Shown here: piece after piece, positions 42,141 through 51,503 of the stretch
Numbering within the stretch: the stretch's first letter is position 1
How the letters are laid out: each line of letters opens with the position of its first letter
Assembly: GCF_005938625.1 (NCBI RefSeq)
Contig: NZ_VCNJ01000030.1
Location: 124,001 to 188,000, forward strand
Length of the DNA stretch: 64,000 nt
Direction of reading: 5' to 3'
DNA from: Pseudomonas fluorescens
Lineage (GTDB): Bacteria > Pseudomonadota > Gammaproteobacteria > Pseudomonadales > Pseudomonadaceae
Program-made: the position numbers and the translations under genes
The notes under the pieces: generated by a model
Told to the model about the DNA's origin: nothing
Database searches by the model: none
Seen by the model: the letters and a program-made list of their open reading frames with translations, nothing else

Positions 42141-42812
42141 ATGCGAATTCTGTTGGTCGAAGACAACCGCGACATCCTGGCCAATCTGGCCGATTATCTG
42201 GGCCTCAAAGGCTATACCGTCGATTGCGCCCAGGACGGTCTGTCGGGCCTGCATCTGGCCGCCACCGAGCATTACGACCTGATCGTGCTCGACATCATGC
42301 TGCCCGGGATCGACGGCTACACCTTGTGCAAACGCCTGCGTGAAGACGCCCGCCGCGACACGCCGGTGATCATGCTCACCGCTCGTGATCAGCTCGATGA
42401 TCGTCTGCAGGGTTTCAAGTCCGGGGCTGACGATTATCTGATCAAGCCCTTTGCCTTGTCCGAGCTGGCTGCGCGGGTCGAAGCGGTGATGCGCCGTGCG
42501 CAGGGCGGTGGCCGCCGTGCGTTGCAGGTCGCCGATCTGAGCTACGACCTCGACACGCTGGAAGTGACCCGCGACGGTAAATTGCTCAAGCTCAACCCGG
42601 TCGGCCTCAAATTGCTGGCAGTGTTGATGCAGAAGAGCCCACACGTGCTGCGTCGGGAAATTCTCGAAGAAGCGCTGTGGGGCGATGATTGCCCGGACAG
42701 TGATAGCTTGCGCAGCCACGTTCACCAACTGCGTCAGGTGATCGACAAACCATTCACCAAACCATTGCTGCACACCGTGCACGGTGTGGGTTACCGGCTG
42801 GCCGACGTGTAA
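42141..42812 (+). CDS. colR: Response regulator ColR
   Basis: 223 aa from ATG 42141 with GGAGGAGG before it; GTG 42135 is less likely. OmpR/PhoB type: D7/D8 (LLVEDNRD, here E7 and D8), phospho-acceptor D51 (LIVLDIMLPG), K near 101 (DYLIKPFALSE), and a winged helix ending SLRSHVHQLRQVIDKPFTKP and HTVHGVGYRL. It activates membrane-lipid and envelope genes in response to metal excess in P. putida and is needed for root colonisation in P. fluorescens WCS365. It overlaps colS by one base. Confidence 0.95.
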   Translation: MRILLVEDNRDILANLADYLGLKGYTVDCAQDGLSGLHLAATEHYDLIVLDIMLPGIDGYTLCKRLREDARRDTPVIMLTARDQLDDRLQGFKSGADDYLIKPFALSELAARVEAVMRRAQGGGRRALQVADLSYDLDTLEVTRDGKLLKLNPVGLKLLAVLMQKSPHVLRREILEEALWGDDCPDSDSLRSHVHQLRQVIDKPFTKPLLHTVHGVGYRLADV

Positions 42813-44086
42813 TGGAGTTCAGGCAAAGTCTTTCCCAGCGGATCATCATTGCCTTTGCCTTGATGAGTGCCCTGGTCGCCGGTGCCTTTGCCATGGGCAT
42901 CGTCGCGACCGTGCATCTTGTGGAAGAAAAGTTGATTTCAGCAGGGCTGGGCGGCGATTTGCAGCGTTTGCTGCTGATGGACAATGTCTCGGACTGGAGC
43001 CACCGTCCGGAGCCGGATCAGCTGTTTTATTTCAGCGGCGGACCGGGCGATTTCGAACTGCCCAAAGATCTGCGCCACCTCGATTCAGGTTTTCATGAAG
43101 TGTTTCGCGAGCAGCTGTCGTATCACGCGATGGTCGAAATCGTCGACGGTCGACGTTACGTATTGCTCCAGGATCAAAGCGATTTCGAAGAACGCGAGCG
43201 TGTGCTGTTTGCCGTGGTGCTGGTGGGCTTTGTGCTTAGCCTGGCCTTGGCGGTATTCCTCGGTTGGGTGCTCGCACGCAAGGTGATGGCGCCGGTGGTG
43301 CGACTGGCCCGACAGGTGCGCCATCGCGATCAGTTGCTTGGCCTGGCGCCGCCGCTGGCACCGGACTACGCGGCTGACGAAGTCGGCGAACTGGCGGTGG
43401 CGTTCGATGCCACGCTGGGACGTCTGCGTCAGGCGCTGACCCGTGAAAGATTGTTCACCAGCGACGTCAGTCACGAGTTGCGTACGCCACTGATGGTGTT
43501 GGCCAGCTCCTGTGAACTGCTGCTGGAAAACCCGGGGATCGACCAGCGTGGTCGTTCACAGGTCGAGCGTATTGCCCGCGCCAGTGAAGAAATGCGCGAG
43601 CTGGTGCAAACCTTCCTGATGCTGGCGCGCGCTCAGCACGAAGATGCCGGTATGGCACTTCAGCAAAACCTTTCGCAAGTCGCCGAAAGCCTGTTGTGCC
43701 TGTGGCGCGGGCCGATCGAGAGCAAGGGCCTGAAACTGATCTTCGAACCGGGCAATTCATCAGACATTCGCTACAACGCGACCCTGCTGAATGCCGTGAT
43801 GGGCAACTTGTTGCGCAACGCGCTGCATTACACCGAAAGCGGCTTTATTCGCCTGACACTCACTGCCAACGGCTTTGTGGTGGAAGACTCCGGTGTCGGC
43901 ATTCCGGAGGAAAAACGCGAAGCCATGTTCGAGCCTTTCGTGCGTGGCAGCGAAAAGCGCGGCGAAGGCCTGGGGTTGGGATTGTCGTTGGTTCAGCGGA
44001 TCTGCGAGAACCAGGGCTGGACCGTCAGCTTGAGCACGATGGAGCCCAATGGCTGCCGCTTCGAGGTGGATCTGGGCAAAATCTGA
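42812..44086 (+). CDS. colS: Sensor histidine kinase ColS
   Basis: 424 aa, ATG 42812 on the colR stop (TAATG). Two membrane helices (about 10-33 and 132-153) bracket a periplasmic loop holding H95, E96 and an E126-x-x-E129 pair (EERE), matching the ExxE metal-sensing motif reported for P. putida ColS. HAMP-like linker, H-box DVSHELRTPLMVL, N-box NLLRNALHYTESG, G-boxes VEDSGVGIPEE and GEGLGLGLSLV. Confidence 0.95.
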   Translation: MEFRQSLSQRIIIAFALMSALVAGAFAMGIVATVHLVEEKLISAGLGGDLQRLLLMDNVSDWSHRPEPDQLFYFSGGPGDFELPKDLRHLDSGFHEVFREQLSYHAMVEIVDGRRYVLLQDQSDFEERERVLFAVVLVGFVLSLALAVFLGWVLARKVMAPVVRLARQVRHRDQLLGLAPPLAPDYAADEVGELAVAFDATLGRLRQALTRERLFTSDVSHELRTPLMVLASSCELLLENPGIDQRGRSQVERIARASEEMRELVQTFLMLARAQHEDAGMALQQNLSQVAESLLCLWRGPIESKGLKLIFEPGNSSDIRYNATLLNAVMGNLLRNALHYTESGFIRLTLTANGFVVEDSGVGIPEEKREAMFEPFVRGSEKRGEGLGLGLSLVQRICENQGWTVSLSTMEPNGCRFEVDLGKI

Positions 44087-44164
44087 CGCACGGGGGGTGG
44101 CTCGATGCTACTCCCTCCTTCCTGTCTAAATCCTGTATAACGCTGTAATAATTTGTCTGTTTAC

Positions 44165-44180
44165 CGGACATTTTTTTCAC
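44165..44180 (+). promoter_or_regulatory. ColR binding motif before the methyltransferase/inaA operon
   Basis: CGGACATTTTTTTCAC fits the ColR consensus YYNASNNYTTTTTCAC with a single mismatch at position 2. It lies about 70 bases before the methyltransferase start. Confidence 0.7.
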
Positions 44181-44246
44181 AAATGGATGACCTGACGCTG
44201 ACACGCCGCTCCTTAAGGTGGTGACATCAGCAATTCAGGAGTCCAG

Positions 44247-44918
44247 GTGATGGCCGGTCCGATCAAACTCGATTTTTCCGAGAAGTACGACGATCAACAT
44301 GCGCAGAAATACCTGCGCAAGCACAAAGAAAGCCTTGGACGGCGTCTCTCCCATTGGCGTGACGAACAACTGGCCCGCAAGGCGCTGGCGTCGGTGGGTG
44401 AGCCGGGACTGGTGCTGGATCTGCCTTGCGGTGCCGGGCGTTTCTGGCCCTTGTTGGGCGAAAAGGCCAACCGGGTGATTATCGGCGCGGACAATTCCGG
44501 GTCGATGATCAAGACGGCCATGCAGTCGCAACCGGCCGATGTGGTGAAACGGGTACAACCCTTGCACACATCTGCCTTCGACATTGCCTTGCCTGACAAC
44601 GCCGTCGACAGCATTTTCTGCATGCGTCTGCTCCACCACATCGGTGAAGCCGAGCATCGCCGGGCGATTCTGCGCGAATTCGAGCGCGTGACCCGGGACA
44701 GTGTGATCGTTTCGCTGTGGGTTGATGGCAATTTCAAAGCCTGGAAACGCCAGCGAGCCGAGCGCAACCGTGACAAACGCGAGTATCAGAATCGCTTTGT
44801 GTTACCGGCCGCTACGGTGGAAAAGGAATTCGAGGAGGCAGGTTTTCGGATTCAGGAACAACTGGACTTTATTCCGCTCTACGCCATGTGGCGGGTTTAC
44901 GTATTACGCAAGAGGTAA
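44247..44918 (+). CDS. Class I SAM-dependent methyltransferase (ColRS-linked)
   Basis: 223 aa from GTG 44247, or 222 from ATG 44250; CAGGAG precedes both. SAM motif I is VLDLPCGAGRFWPLL (about 55-69), followed by VIIGADNSGSMI and VDSIFCMRLLHHI. It is the first gene of a three-gene unit after colRS. In P. fluorescens WCS365 the equivalent methyltransferase/wapQ operon was reported to depend on ColRS and to affect the outer membrane. Substrate not known. Confidence 0.88.
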   Translation: MMAGPIKLDFSEKYDDQHAQKYLRKHKESLGRRLSHWRDEQLARKALASVGEPGLVLDLPCGAGRFWPLLGEKANRVIIGADNSGSMIKTAMQSQPADVVKRVQPLHTSAFDIALPDNAVDSIFCMRLLHHIGEAEHRRAILREFERVTRDSVIVSLWVDGNFKAWKRQRAERNRDKREYQNRFVLPAATVEKEFEEAGFRIQEQLDFIPLYAMWRVYVLRKR

Positions 44919-44922
44919 CAGG

Positions 44923-45639
44923 ATGGCAGTGCAATTTGCAGCAGAAACGGATGTCGCTCCGCAAGATCGCTTTGACTTTTACTGGAACCAGCGTGGCGAG
45001 TGGGTGGAAGAGCCCAACGTTCGACGCGGTGGCGAAAGTGGCGTGCAAAGGGTCGTGGGGCGCGATGGTCAACTGCTGTATGCCAAGCGCCAGACGGGTC
45101 ATATCTATCGCAGCTGGTTGCACCCTTTCGGCCGTCCTACGGTTTTGCGCGAACTGGATGCGCTGACTGGCGTGAGCAAGCTCGGCGTGCGCGTGCCAGA
45201 AATCGTTTTCTGCGGCGCCCAGCCTGATCCGCAGCACAAATGGCGCGCGCTGCTGGTGACCAAGTCCCTGGACGGTTTCCAGGAACTGGAACACTGGCTG
45301 GCGGCTGCCGGCGGTCGCGATCAGTGTGGCGATGGGGTTTACGAGCGCGTGCTCAAGGACCTCGCCGAAAACCTGGCGCGCATGCACAAGGGCCGTTGGC
45401 AGCACAGCTGCATCTACATCAAACACGTGTTTGTGCGTGTGACGGGTGAAGGCGAGTCGGCCAAGGTCGAGGTCGCTTTGATCGATCTGGAGAAATGCCG
45501 CCAGCGTCTGACCGCCTATCGCGCCGCTTCCCACGACATGAAGCAATTGCGCCGCCATTCGTCGTTCCGCGACGCGGACTGGAAAAAACTCGTCTATTTT
45601 TATGAGACGGCGTTTGGCAGCGCTATCAAAGGTTTATAG
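44923..45639 (+). CDS. inaA: InaA/WapQ-like lipopolysaccharide kinase family protein
   Basis: 238 aa from ATG 44923 behind AGAGG, five bases after the methyltransferase stop. Kinase-like fold: VVGRDGQLLYAKRQTGH (ATP-binding lysine), AENLARMHKGRWQHSCIYIKHVF (catalytic loop region) and ALIDLEKCRQRL (metal-binding DxE). Related proteins phosphorylate the LPS core (WaaP/WapQ). Part of the ColR-linked unit. Confidence 0.88.
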   Translation: MAVQFAAETDVAPQDRFDFYWNQRGEWVEEPNVRRGGESGVQRVVGRDGQLLYAKRQTGHIYRSWLHPFGRPTVLRELDALTGVSKLGVRVPEIVFCGAQPDPQHKWRALLVTKSLDGFQELEHWLAAAGGRDQCGDGVYERVLKDLAENLARMHKGRWQHSCIYIKHVFVRVTGEGESAKVEVALIDLEKCRQRLTAYRAASHDMKQLRRHSSFRDADWKKLVYFYETAFGSAIKGL

Positions 45640-45641
45640 CG

Positions 45642-45869
45642 ATGAAACTAGAAATTGCACGAGGTTTGTTTTTGGTTGGAGCCTTGGCAGTTGCGTCATT
45701 GGCGGTGGCTGCCTGGGAGCAGCCCCGCATGCAGGTGGTTGGCGCGTCCGTAGACGACGCCCACTGCGCAGTCCCACGGGTGGCAAAAGCCTCCGTGGCG
45801 ACCCAACCCGATCATGATTTGTTGTTGTTCATGTTCGGACTTTCTCAAGGAATGAGGCCGCAGAGTTGA
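45642..45869 (+). CDS. Small secreted or membrane-anchored hypothetical protein
   Basis: 75 aa from ATG 45642, two bases after the inaA stop, in front of the operon terminator. A hydrophobic N-terminal segment LFLVGALAVASLAVAAW (about 10-26) looks like a signal peptide or anchor. The rest is short, with one cysteine, and I do not recognise it. Tight spacing to inaA suggests it is translated with it. Confidence 0.55.
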   Translation: MKLEIARGLFLVGALAVASLAVAAWEQPRMQVVGASVDDAHCAVPRVAKASVATQPDHDLLLFMFGLSQGMRPQS

Positions 45870-45888
45870 AACGATTGAAGCCCACATA

Positions 45889-45919
45889 AAAGGCCTCGCA
45901 GATGCGGGGCCTTTTTTTA
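45889..45919 (+). terminator. Terminator of the methyltransferase-inaA unit
   Basis: AAAAGGCCTCGCA-GATG-CGGGGCCTTTTTTT, imperfect stem with a strong T-run. Confidence 0.85.
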
Positions 45920-45928
45920 TGCAAGCAA

Positions 45929-46000
45929 GATCAAAAGATCGCAGCCTGCGGCAGCTCCTACATGGATCGGTGTAGGAGCTGCCGAAGGCTGCGATCTTTT
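45929..46000. repeat. REP pair
   Basis: AAAGATCGCAGCCTGCGGCA and its near-inverse, between convergent genes and touching the RND pump 3' end. Confidence 0.9.
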
Positions 46001-46004
46001 GCTT

Positions 46005-49000
46005 TCAAGGCTTATCGGGTTTCGCCAGCAGGGTATAAACACACGGCAGCACAAACAGCGTAAACAACGTGCCAATCGACATCCCCGTGGCAATCACCAT
46101 GCCGATATCAAAACGGCTCACCGCACCCGCACCCGTTGCCAGAATCAGCGGCACCATGCCAAACACCATCGCCGCCGTGGTCATCAACACGGGTCGCAAA
46201 CGGATGGCGGCCGCTTCCTCAACGGCTTCGCGCGCCGTCAGGCCTTTGTCCTTGCGCAGCTGGTTGGCGAACTCGACGATCAGGATCCCGTGCTTGCTGA
46301 TCAGGCCGATCAGCGTCACCAGCCCGACCTGGGTGTAGATGTTCATGCTCGACCAGCCGAGAAACAGCGGAATCAGCGCGCCGCAGATCGATAACGGCAC
46401 TGTCACCAGAATCACCAGCGGGTCGCGGAAGCTCTCGAACTGCGCCGCCAGCACCAGAAAGATAATCGCCAGCGCCAAGGCAAACGTCACCCACAACGCA
46501 CTGCCTTCCTGGACGAACTGGCGTGACGCGCCGCCATAGTCAAAGGCGAACCCGGCCGGCGCTTCTTCGCGAGCGATCTGCAAGACCGTGTCGATGGCTT
46601 CACCCATGCTGACCAACGGGAAACCGGAAATCTTCGCCGCGTTGAGCTGCTGGAACTGGTTGAGCTGGCGCGGTCGGGCGCGGTCGCTGACCTTGATCAG
46701 TGTCGACAGTGGCAGCAGCTCGCCCTGAGTGTTTTTCACGTAGTAATTATTCAGCCAGTCCGGGTTATCGCGGTAGGGGCGCTCTACCTGGGCGATGACC
46801 TTGTAGCTGCGCCCTTCAATGGTGAACCGGTTGATTTCTGCTTCACCCAGCAGCGTCGCCAGCGTGCCACCGAGATCCTGCATCGACACGCCCATCTGCG
46901 CCGCTTTCGCGCGGTCGATATCGACGACGACTTCGGGTTTGTCGAACGCCAGATCGAGGTCGACGAAGGCGAACTTGCCCGACTCCATCGCACGTTTCTT
47001 GATCCGGTCAGCCACTTGCAACAGCAGTTCATAGTCGTTGGCAGTGTTGACCACAAACTCAAACGGCAAGCCTTCGCCGGTGCCGGGCAGGGAGGGCAGG
47101 TTAAAGCCGAAAATCTGCAGGCCCGGGATGGCGCCCAGCTTTCCTTGTACCTCGGGGAGGATCTGCATCTGCGTGCGACTGCGCTCGTTCCACGGCTTGA
47201 GCAGGAAACCACCGATGCCCGCCTGCACGCCGTTGTAACCGTTGATCTGGAACGAGGAGTAGTACTCCGGGAACTCCTTGAAGATCTTGATGAACTCGTC
47301 GGTGTAGGTGCTCAGGTAATCGAGGTTGGTCGGCTGCGGCGCGTTGGCCATCATGAAAATGATGCCCTGATCCTCGTCCGGGGCCAGTTCCGATTTGGTG
47401 AACTTGAGGAACACCGGGATCAGGCACAACACGATCACTGCGAACACCAACACTACCGGCCGCGTGTTCAGCGTGCCGTGGAGCATGCTCTGATAGCGGC
47501 GCTTGAGGCCATCGAAAATGCGGTCGAGGCGGTGTGCCAGGCCACTGGGGTTTTCCTCGTGACGCAGCAAAAAGGCGCACATCATCGGCGACAGGGTCAG
47601 GGCGACGATCCCGGAGATCACCACGGCGCCGGCGAGGGTCAGGGCAAACTCCTTGAAAAGTGCCCCGGTGAGACCGGTGAGAAACCCGATCGGCGCATAC
47701 ACCGCCGCCAGAGTGATGGTCATCGACACCACCGGCATGGCGATTTCCCGTGCGCCTTCCAGCGCCGCATCAAACGGCGTCTTGCCTTCCTCGATGTGCC
47801 GGTGGATGTTCTCCACCACGACAATCGCATCGTCCACCACCAGACCGATGGCCAGCACCATCGCCAGCAGCGTCAGCAGGTTCATCGAGTAGCCCATCAT
47901 CTGCATGAAGAACATCACGCCGATCATCGACAGCGGAATGGTCACCACCGGGATCACTACCGAACGCAGCGCGCCGAGGAACAGGAACACCACGACGATG
48001 ACGATCAGCACCGCTTCGAACAGGGTTTTCACCACTTCGTCGATCGAGGCCTGAATAAACAGCGTGGCGTCGTAGGCGATCTCGCTTTTCAGGTTCGGTG
48101 GCAGTTGTGCCTCCAGCTCCGGCATCAGCTTGCGCACTTCCTTGATCACGTCCAGCGGGTTGGCGCCCGGTGTGGCTTTGATGCCGATGTACACCGACGG
48201 CGTGCCGCCGAACGAGCTGATCGAATCGTAGTTTTCCGCGCCCATTTCCACCCGCGCGACATCGCTGAGCAGCACGCGGCTGTCGCCACTGACCTTGAGC
48301 GGAATTGCCGCAAAAGCCTCGGCCGATTTCAGCTCGGTGTTGGCGTTGATGCTAGTGACCACGTACTCGCCTTTCACTTCCCCAGCAGCGGAGAGGAAGT
48401 TGTACTGGCGCACGGCGTTGGTCACATCGCTGGCGCTGAGGCCGAAACCGGCGAGTTTCACCGGGTCGAGCCACAGGCGCATGGCGAACACCTGATTGCC
48501 GAGAATCTCCGCCTCGGCCATGCCCGGTAGCGTCGCCAGTTTTGGCTGGATCACCCGTGACAGGTAGTCGGTGATCTGCGGGTTGCTCAAGTCCTTGCTG
48601 AAGAAGCTGATGTACATCAGCGCGGAAGCATCGGCGGATTCCTTGCTCAGCACCGGGTCTTCGGCGTCCTGCGGCAGCTTGTTTTTCACCTCGTTGGCCT
48701 TGGCCAGCAACTCAGTGAACAAACGGTCGGTGTTGGAGCCGATACGCGCGTAGATCGAAATCACCGAGAAGTTCTGCCGGCTGACCGAGGTCATGTAGTC
48801 GATGCCCTCGGCGCTGGCCAGGCTCTGCTGCATCGGCTGGGTGATATAGCCCTGAATGGTTTCGGCGTTGGCCCCGGGATAAGCAGTGGTCACCGTGATC
48901 AGGGCGTTTTCCATTTGCGGGTATTGACGCAGTGGCAACTTGCTCCAGGCCTGGAAACCCAGCAGCACAATCAACAGGCTGACCACAGTGGCAAGCACCG

Positions 49001-49031
49001 GGCGGCGGATGAACGGATCGGTAAAAGCCAT
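46005..49031 (-). CDS. RND multidrug efflux permease (HAE1 family)
   Basis: 1008 aa from ATG 49031 (MAFTDPFIRRPVLATVVSLL) with AAGGAA before it. Twelve membrane helices with two large periplasmic loops. VVDDAIVVVENIHRHIEEGK in TM4 holds the proton-relay aspartates; GAVVISGIVALTLSPMMCAF and GLISKHGILIVEFANQLRKD are family blocks. Exports hydrophobic compounds by proton exchange. Works with the adaptor encoded 13 bases upstream; no outer-membrane factor is adjacent, so it probably shares a TolC/OprM-type channel. Confidence 0.93.
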   Translation of the reverse strand: MAFTDPFIRRPVLATVVSLLIVLLGFQAWSKLPLRQYPQMENALITVTTAYPGANAETIQGYITQPMQQSLASAEGIDYMTSVSRQNFSVISIYARIGSNTDRLFTELLAKANEVKNKLPQDAEDPVLSKESADASALMYISFFSKDLSNPQITDYLSRVIQPKLATLPGMAEAEILGNQVFAMRLWLDPVKLAGFGLSASDVTNAVRQYNFLSAAGEVKGEYVVTSINANTELKSAEAFAAIPLKVSGDSRVLLSDVARVEMGAENYDSISSFGGTPSVYIGIKATPGANPLDVIKEVRKLMPELEAQLPPNLKSEIAYDATLFIQASIDEVVKTLFEAVLIVIVVVFLFLGALRSVVIPVVTIPLSMIGVMFFMQMMGYSMNLLTLLAMVLAIGLVVDDAIVVVENIHRHIEEGKTPFDAALEGAREIAMPVVSMTITLAAVYAPIGFLTGLTGALFKEFALTLAGAVVISGIVALTLSPMMCAFLLRHEENPSGLAHRLDRIFDGLKRRYQSMLHGTLNTRPVVLVFAVIVLCLIPVFLKFTKSELAPDEDQGIIFMMANAPQPTNLDYLSTYTDEFIKIFKEFPEYYSSFQINGYNGVQAGIGGFLLKPWNERSRTQMQILPEVQGKLGAIPGLQIFGFNLPSLPGTGEGLPFEFVVNTANDYELLLQVADRIKKRAMESGKFAFVDLDLAFDKPEVVVDIDRAKAAQMGVSMQDLGGTLATLLGEAEINRFTIEGRSYKVIAQVERPYRDNPDWLNNYYVKNTQGELLPLSTLIKVSDRARPRQLNQFQQLNAAKISGFPLVSMGEAIDTVLQIAREEAPAGFAFDYGGASRQFVQEGSALWVTFALALAIIFLVLAAQFESFRDPLVILVTVPLSICGALIPLFLGWSSMNIYTQVGLVTLIGLISKHGILIVEFANQLRKDKGLTAREAVEEAAAIRLRPVLMTTAAMVFGMVPLILATGAGAVSRFDIGMVIATGMSIGTLFTLFVLPCVYTLLAKPDKP

Positions 49032-49044
49032 GGGAATTCCTTGA

Positions 49045-50193
49045 TCAGTCGGCGCGGGGCGGACTGTTCTGCTCGCCGAGGGTCTTGTCGTCGCTGATGG
49101 CAATGTGGGCGCCGTTGTCCAGTTTGATCTGGCCGGCCGTCACCACTTGTTCGCCGCTCTGCACGCCCTTGTTGATCATCACCAGGCCATCGCGGCGTTC
49201 ACCGGTTTCGATAAAGCGGCGCTCGGCGATCAGTACTGGTTGGCCCTTGTCATCCTTTTCGAGGCTGCCATTTTCGGCCTTCTTCTGCCCGACCACGTAG
49301 ATCGAGTTGCCGTAGAGGGTGTAGGTGATCGCGCTTTCCGGCACGACGACGTGTTTTTGCGGATCGGGCAGCAGCACTTCAAGGCTGGTAAACATGCCCG
49401 GCAGCAATTTGCCGTCGGGGTTAGCCAGCGTCGCGCGGATCAGAATGTTGCGCGTGCTGCTTTCGACAATCGGGTTGATCGCGCTGATCTTGCCGGCGAA
49501 GCTTTGCTTGGGATACGCGGCGACAGTGATCTGCACCGGTTGACCGATGGCCAGTTTCGGTACCGATTGTTCGGGCAGGTAGAAGTCGGCGTAGAGGCTG
49601 CTCAAGTCCTGCAACGTAGCGATTTTGGTGCCGCTGGCGAGGTAGTCGCCGACGTCGACCTGACGGATACCGATAGTGCCGCTGAACGGCGCGAGGATGC
49701 GTTTTTTCGCCAACGAGGCGTTGAGCTGATTGACCGTGGCCTTGTTCTTTTGCAGAACGGCGGAGAGCCGGTCGTATTCACCTTTGGAAATGGCGCGGCT
49801 GTCGACCAGTTGCGCGCCACGGCCGAAGTCCAGTTGCGCCAGACCCAGATCGGCCTTGGCGGTTTCGAGGAGGGCAGTTTCGACGGCGCTGTCGAGTTGC
49901 AGCAACGGTTGCCCGGCCTTGACCTTCTGTCCGGATTCGAACTTGAGTTCGGTGACGGTGCCGGCGACTTCCAGGCTCAACTCGACACCTTGCAGCGCCT
50001 TGAGCGTGCCGACAGTCGGCAGGCGCAGCTGCCACGGCTGTTCGGTGGCGTTGGCCACGGCGACGCTGATCGGCGGTTTCGGCTTGGAAAAGCCCTGGAT
50101 CATCGTGTAGATCGAAAAGGCTTTGTACCCGCCCAGCACCAGGACGATCAGCAAAACAACACCCAACATGATCAGCATGCGGCGACGCAGCAT
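49045..50193 (-). CDS. RND periplasmic adaptor (membrane fusion protein)
   Basis: 382 aa, ATG 50193 with AAGGAA before it. N-terminal anchor (LIMLGVVLLIVLVLGGYKAF), two lipoyl half-motifs (LEVAGTVTELKFESGQKVKA and KRILAPFSGTIGIRQVDVGDYL), a short helical hairpin between them and a beta-barrel domain. It bridges the RND pump and an outer-membrane channel. Confidence 0.93.
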   Translation of the reverse strand: MLRRRMLIMLGVVLLIVLVLGGYKAFSIYTMIQGFSKPKPPISVAVANATEQPWQLRLPTVGTLKALQGVELSLEVAGTVTELKFESGQKVKAGQPLLQLDSAVETALLETAKADLGLAQLDFGRGAQLVDSRAISKGEYDRLSAVLQKNKATVNQLNASLAKKRILAPFSGTIGIRQVDVGDYLASGTKIATLQDLSSLYADFYLPEQSVPKLAIGQPVQITVAAYPKQSFAGKISAINPIVESSTRNILIRATLANPDGKLLPGMFTSLEVLLPDPQKHVVVPESAITYTLYGNSIYVVGQKKAENGSLEKDDKGQPVLIAERRFIETGERRDGLVMINKGVQSGEQVVTAGQIKLDNGAHIAISDDKTLGEQNSPPRAD

Positions 50194-50287
50194 ATTTCCA
50201 GTTCCTTGGATAAATCAGGTGAGACAGGCGGGCACATTACTCCGAGTGCAGGGGGGATTCCAACTGGCAGTTCTTACAGGGGGGCGC

Positions 50288-50378
50288 AAAAAGATCGCAG
50301 CCTGCGGCAGCTCCTACAGAGGAGTGCATTCCAATGTAGGAGCTGCCGAAGGCTCGGGCCGCGATCGGACGATCTTTT
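50288..50378. repeat. REP pair with extended arm
   Basis: Left arm AAGATCGCAGCCTGCGGCAG; right arm carries the extended form CTCGGGCCGCGATCGGACGA. This is the same variant as at 9150-9190, in opposite orientation. Confidence 0.85.
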
Positions 50379-50387
50379 AAGGCTGTT

Positions 50388-51503
50388 TTACGCCATTAAG
50401 TGCAGATGGTTGTCCCAAAGCCCCGCCGGCAATTCCAGCGGCTTGGCCAACAGCTCATCCTGGCGGCAATCGTAGTAACGGCAACGGCCTTGGCCGGAGG
50501 TCACGACAAAACCGTCCTTCACCGCACCGACGCCAGCGCAATCAGGCAATGGTGCATCGAGGCGCACTTCGCCGCTGTCCAGATCCCAGATAAAGAAGCG
50601 GTTGCCACGCGGCGCCGTCAGCGCGACCAGACGCAAATCACTGTGCACCGCTACGCTGGCGGTGTAATGCCCCATCGACTGCAACTGATGCTCCGGCACC
50701 GGGAACGCCACGAACGGCTGCCCCGGACGCTTGATCGCCAACAGTTCCGAGCGCTCATGCGACGCGCCCATGAATTGCTGACCGGCAACGATGGTGCCAT
50801 CGCTGGCGATGCCCAGATGGCGCACGCTGTTCATCTGCTGGGCGAGGGTTTCCTTGCTCAGCAAGGTGCCGTCGCGCTGCATCAGCACCAGGCTCGGCTC
50901 CATGGCGTTGAGGTTCATGTCGACACGGCTTTCCGCCTCGGTACGAATCCCGCCATTGGCCACCACCAGCGTCTCGCCATCGGGCATCCACGACACCTGA
51001 TGCGGGCCGAGACCGTGAGTGGAAATCTCGCCCGTGTGCAGCAGCCGCGCGCCTTCGAACTTGTACACGCCGAGCAAACCGCGACCGGGTTCGGTGGTGT
51101 CGTTCTCGGTGGCGTACAGGTATTCGCCGTCCTTGTGCACCACAGCGTGGCCGTAGAAGTGCCGGTTCGGCTGCGAAGTTACGGTTTGCAACAGCGTGCC
51201 GTCGCGCAGGTCGATCAGATAGCTTTCAGTGCCCGGACGCCGCGCGACGAACAGCGCAATCGGCTGCGTCGGATGGTTGATGATGTCGTGGCAACGCTGG
51301 CCGACTTCGGTGGCGAACACCCGCGTGCCATCCAGCCGATAGCCGACGGCGTAATGCTTACCGTCGGTGTCGTCGCGCGCCGACAGCAACAGCGGGCTCT
51401 GATCCTTGCGTTTGAACAGCGTCCAGCCGCCCAGCGTCACTGCTCCCAGCAGTGCACTACCTAAAGTCAGAGCCTGACGTCGCAGCATGGCACTTGCCCT
51501 CAT
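50388..51503 (-). CDS. DUF1513 protein (beta-propeller-like), imelysin operon
   Basis: 371 aa. The first ATG overlaps the upstream stop (TGATG); ATG 51488 with GAGG is an alternative. An N-terminal MLRRQALTLGSALLGAVTLG could be a Tat-type or anchor signal. The body has repeated blade-like segments (HDIINHPTQPIALFVARRPG, HGLGPHQVSWMPDGETLVVANGG). Members accompany imelysins and di-heme proteins in iron-regulated operons; activity unknown. Probably periplasmic. Confidence 0.8.
   Translation of the reverse strand: MRASAMLRRQALTLGSALLGAVTLGGWTLFKRKDQSPLLLSARDDTDGKHYAVGYRLDGTRVFATEVGQRCHDIINHPTQPIALFVARRPGTESYLIDLRDGTLLQTVTSQPNRHFYGHAVVHKDGEYLYATENDTTEPGRGLLGVYKFEGARLLHTGEISTHGLGPHQVSWMPDGETLVVANGGIRTEAESRVDMNLNAMEPSLVLMQRDGTLLSKETLAQQMNSVRHLGIASDGTIVAGQQFMGASHERSELLAIKRPGQPFVAFPVPEHQLQSMGHYTASVAVHSDLRLVALTAPRGNRFFIWDLDSGEVRLDAPLPDCAGVGAVKDGFVVTSGQGRCRYYDCRQDELLAKPLELPAGLWDNHLHLMA

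Noticed and set aside
47016..48530. 504-codon plus-strand frame over the RND permease
   Set aside because: His/Arg/Gln-rich translation typical of antisense in GC-rich DNA; RND helices on the minus strand are certain.
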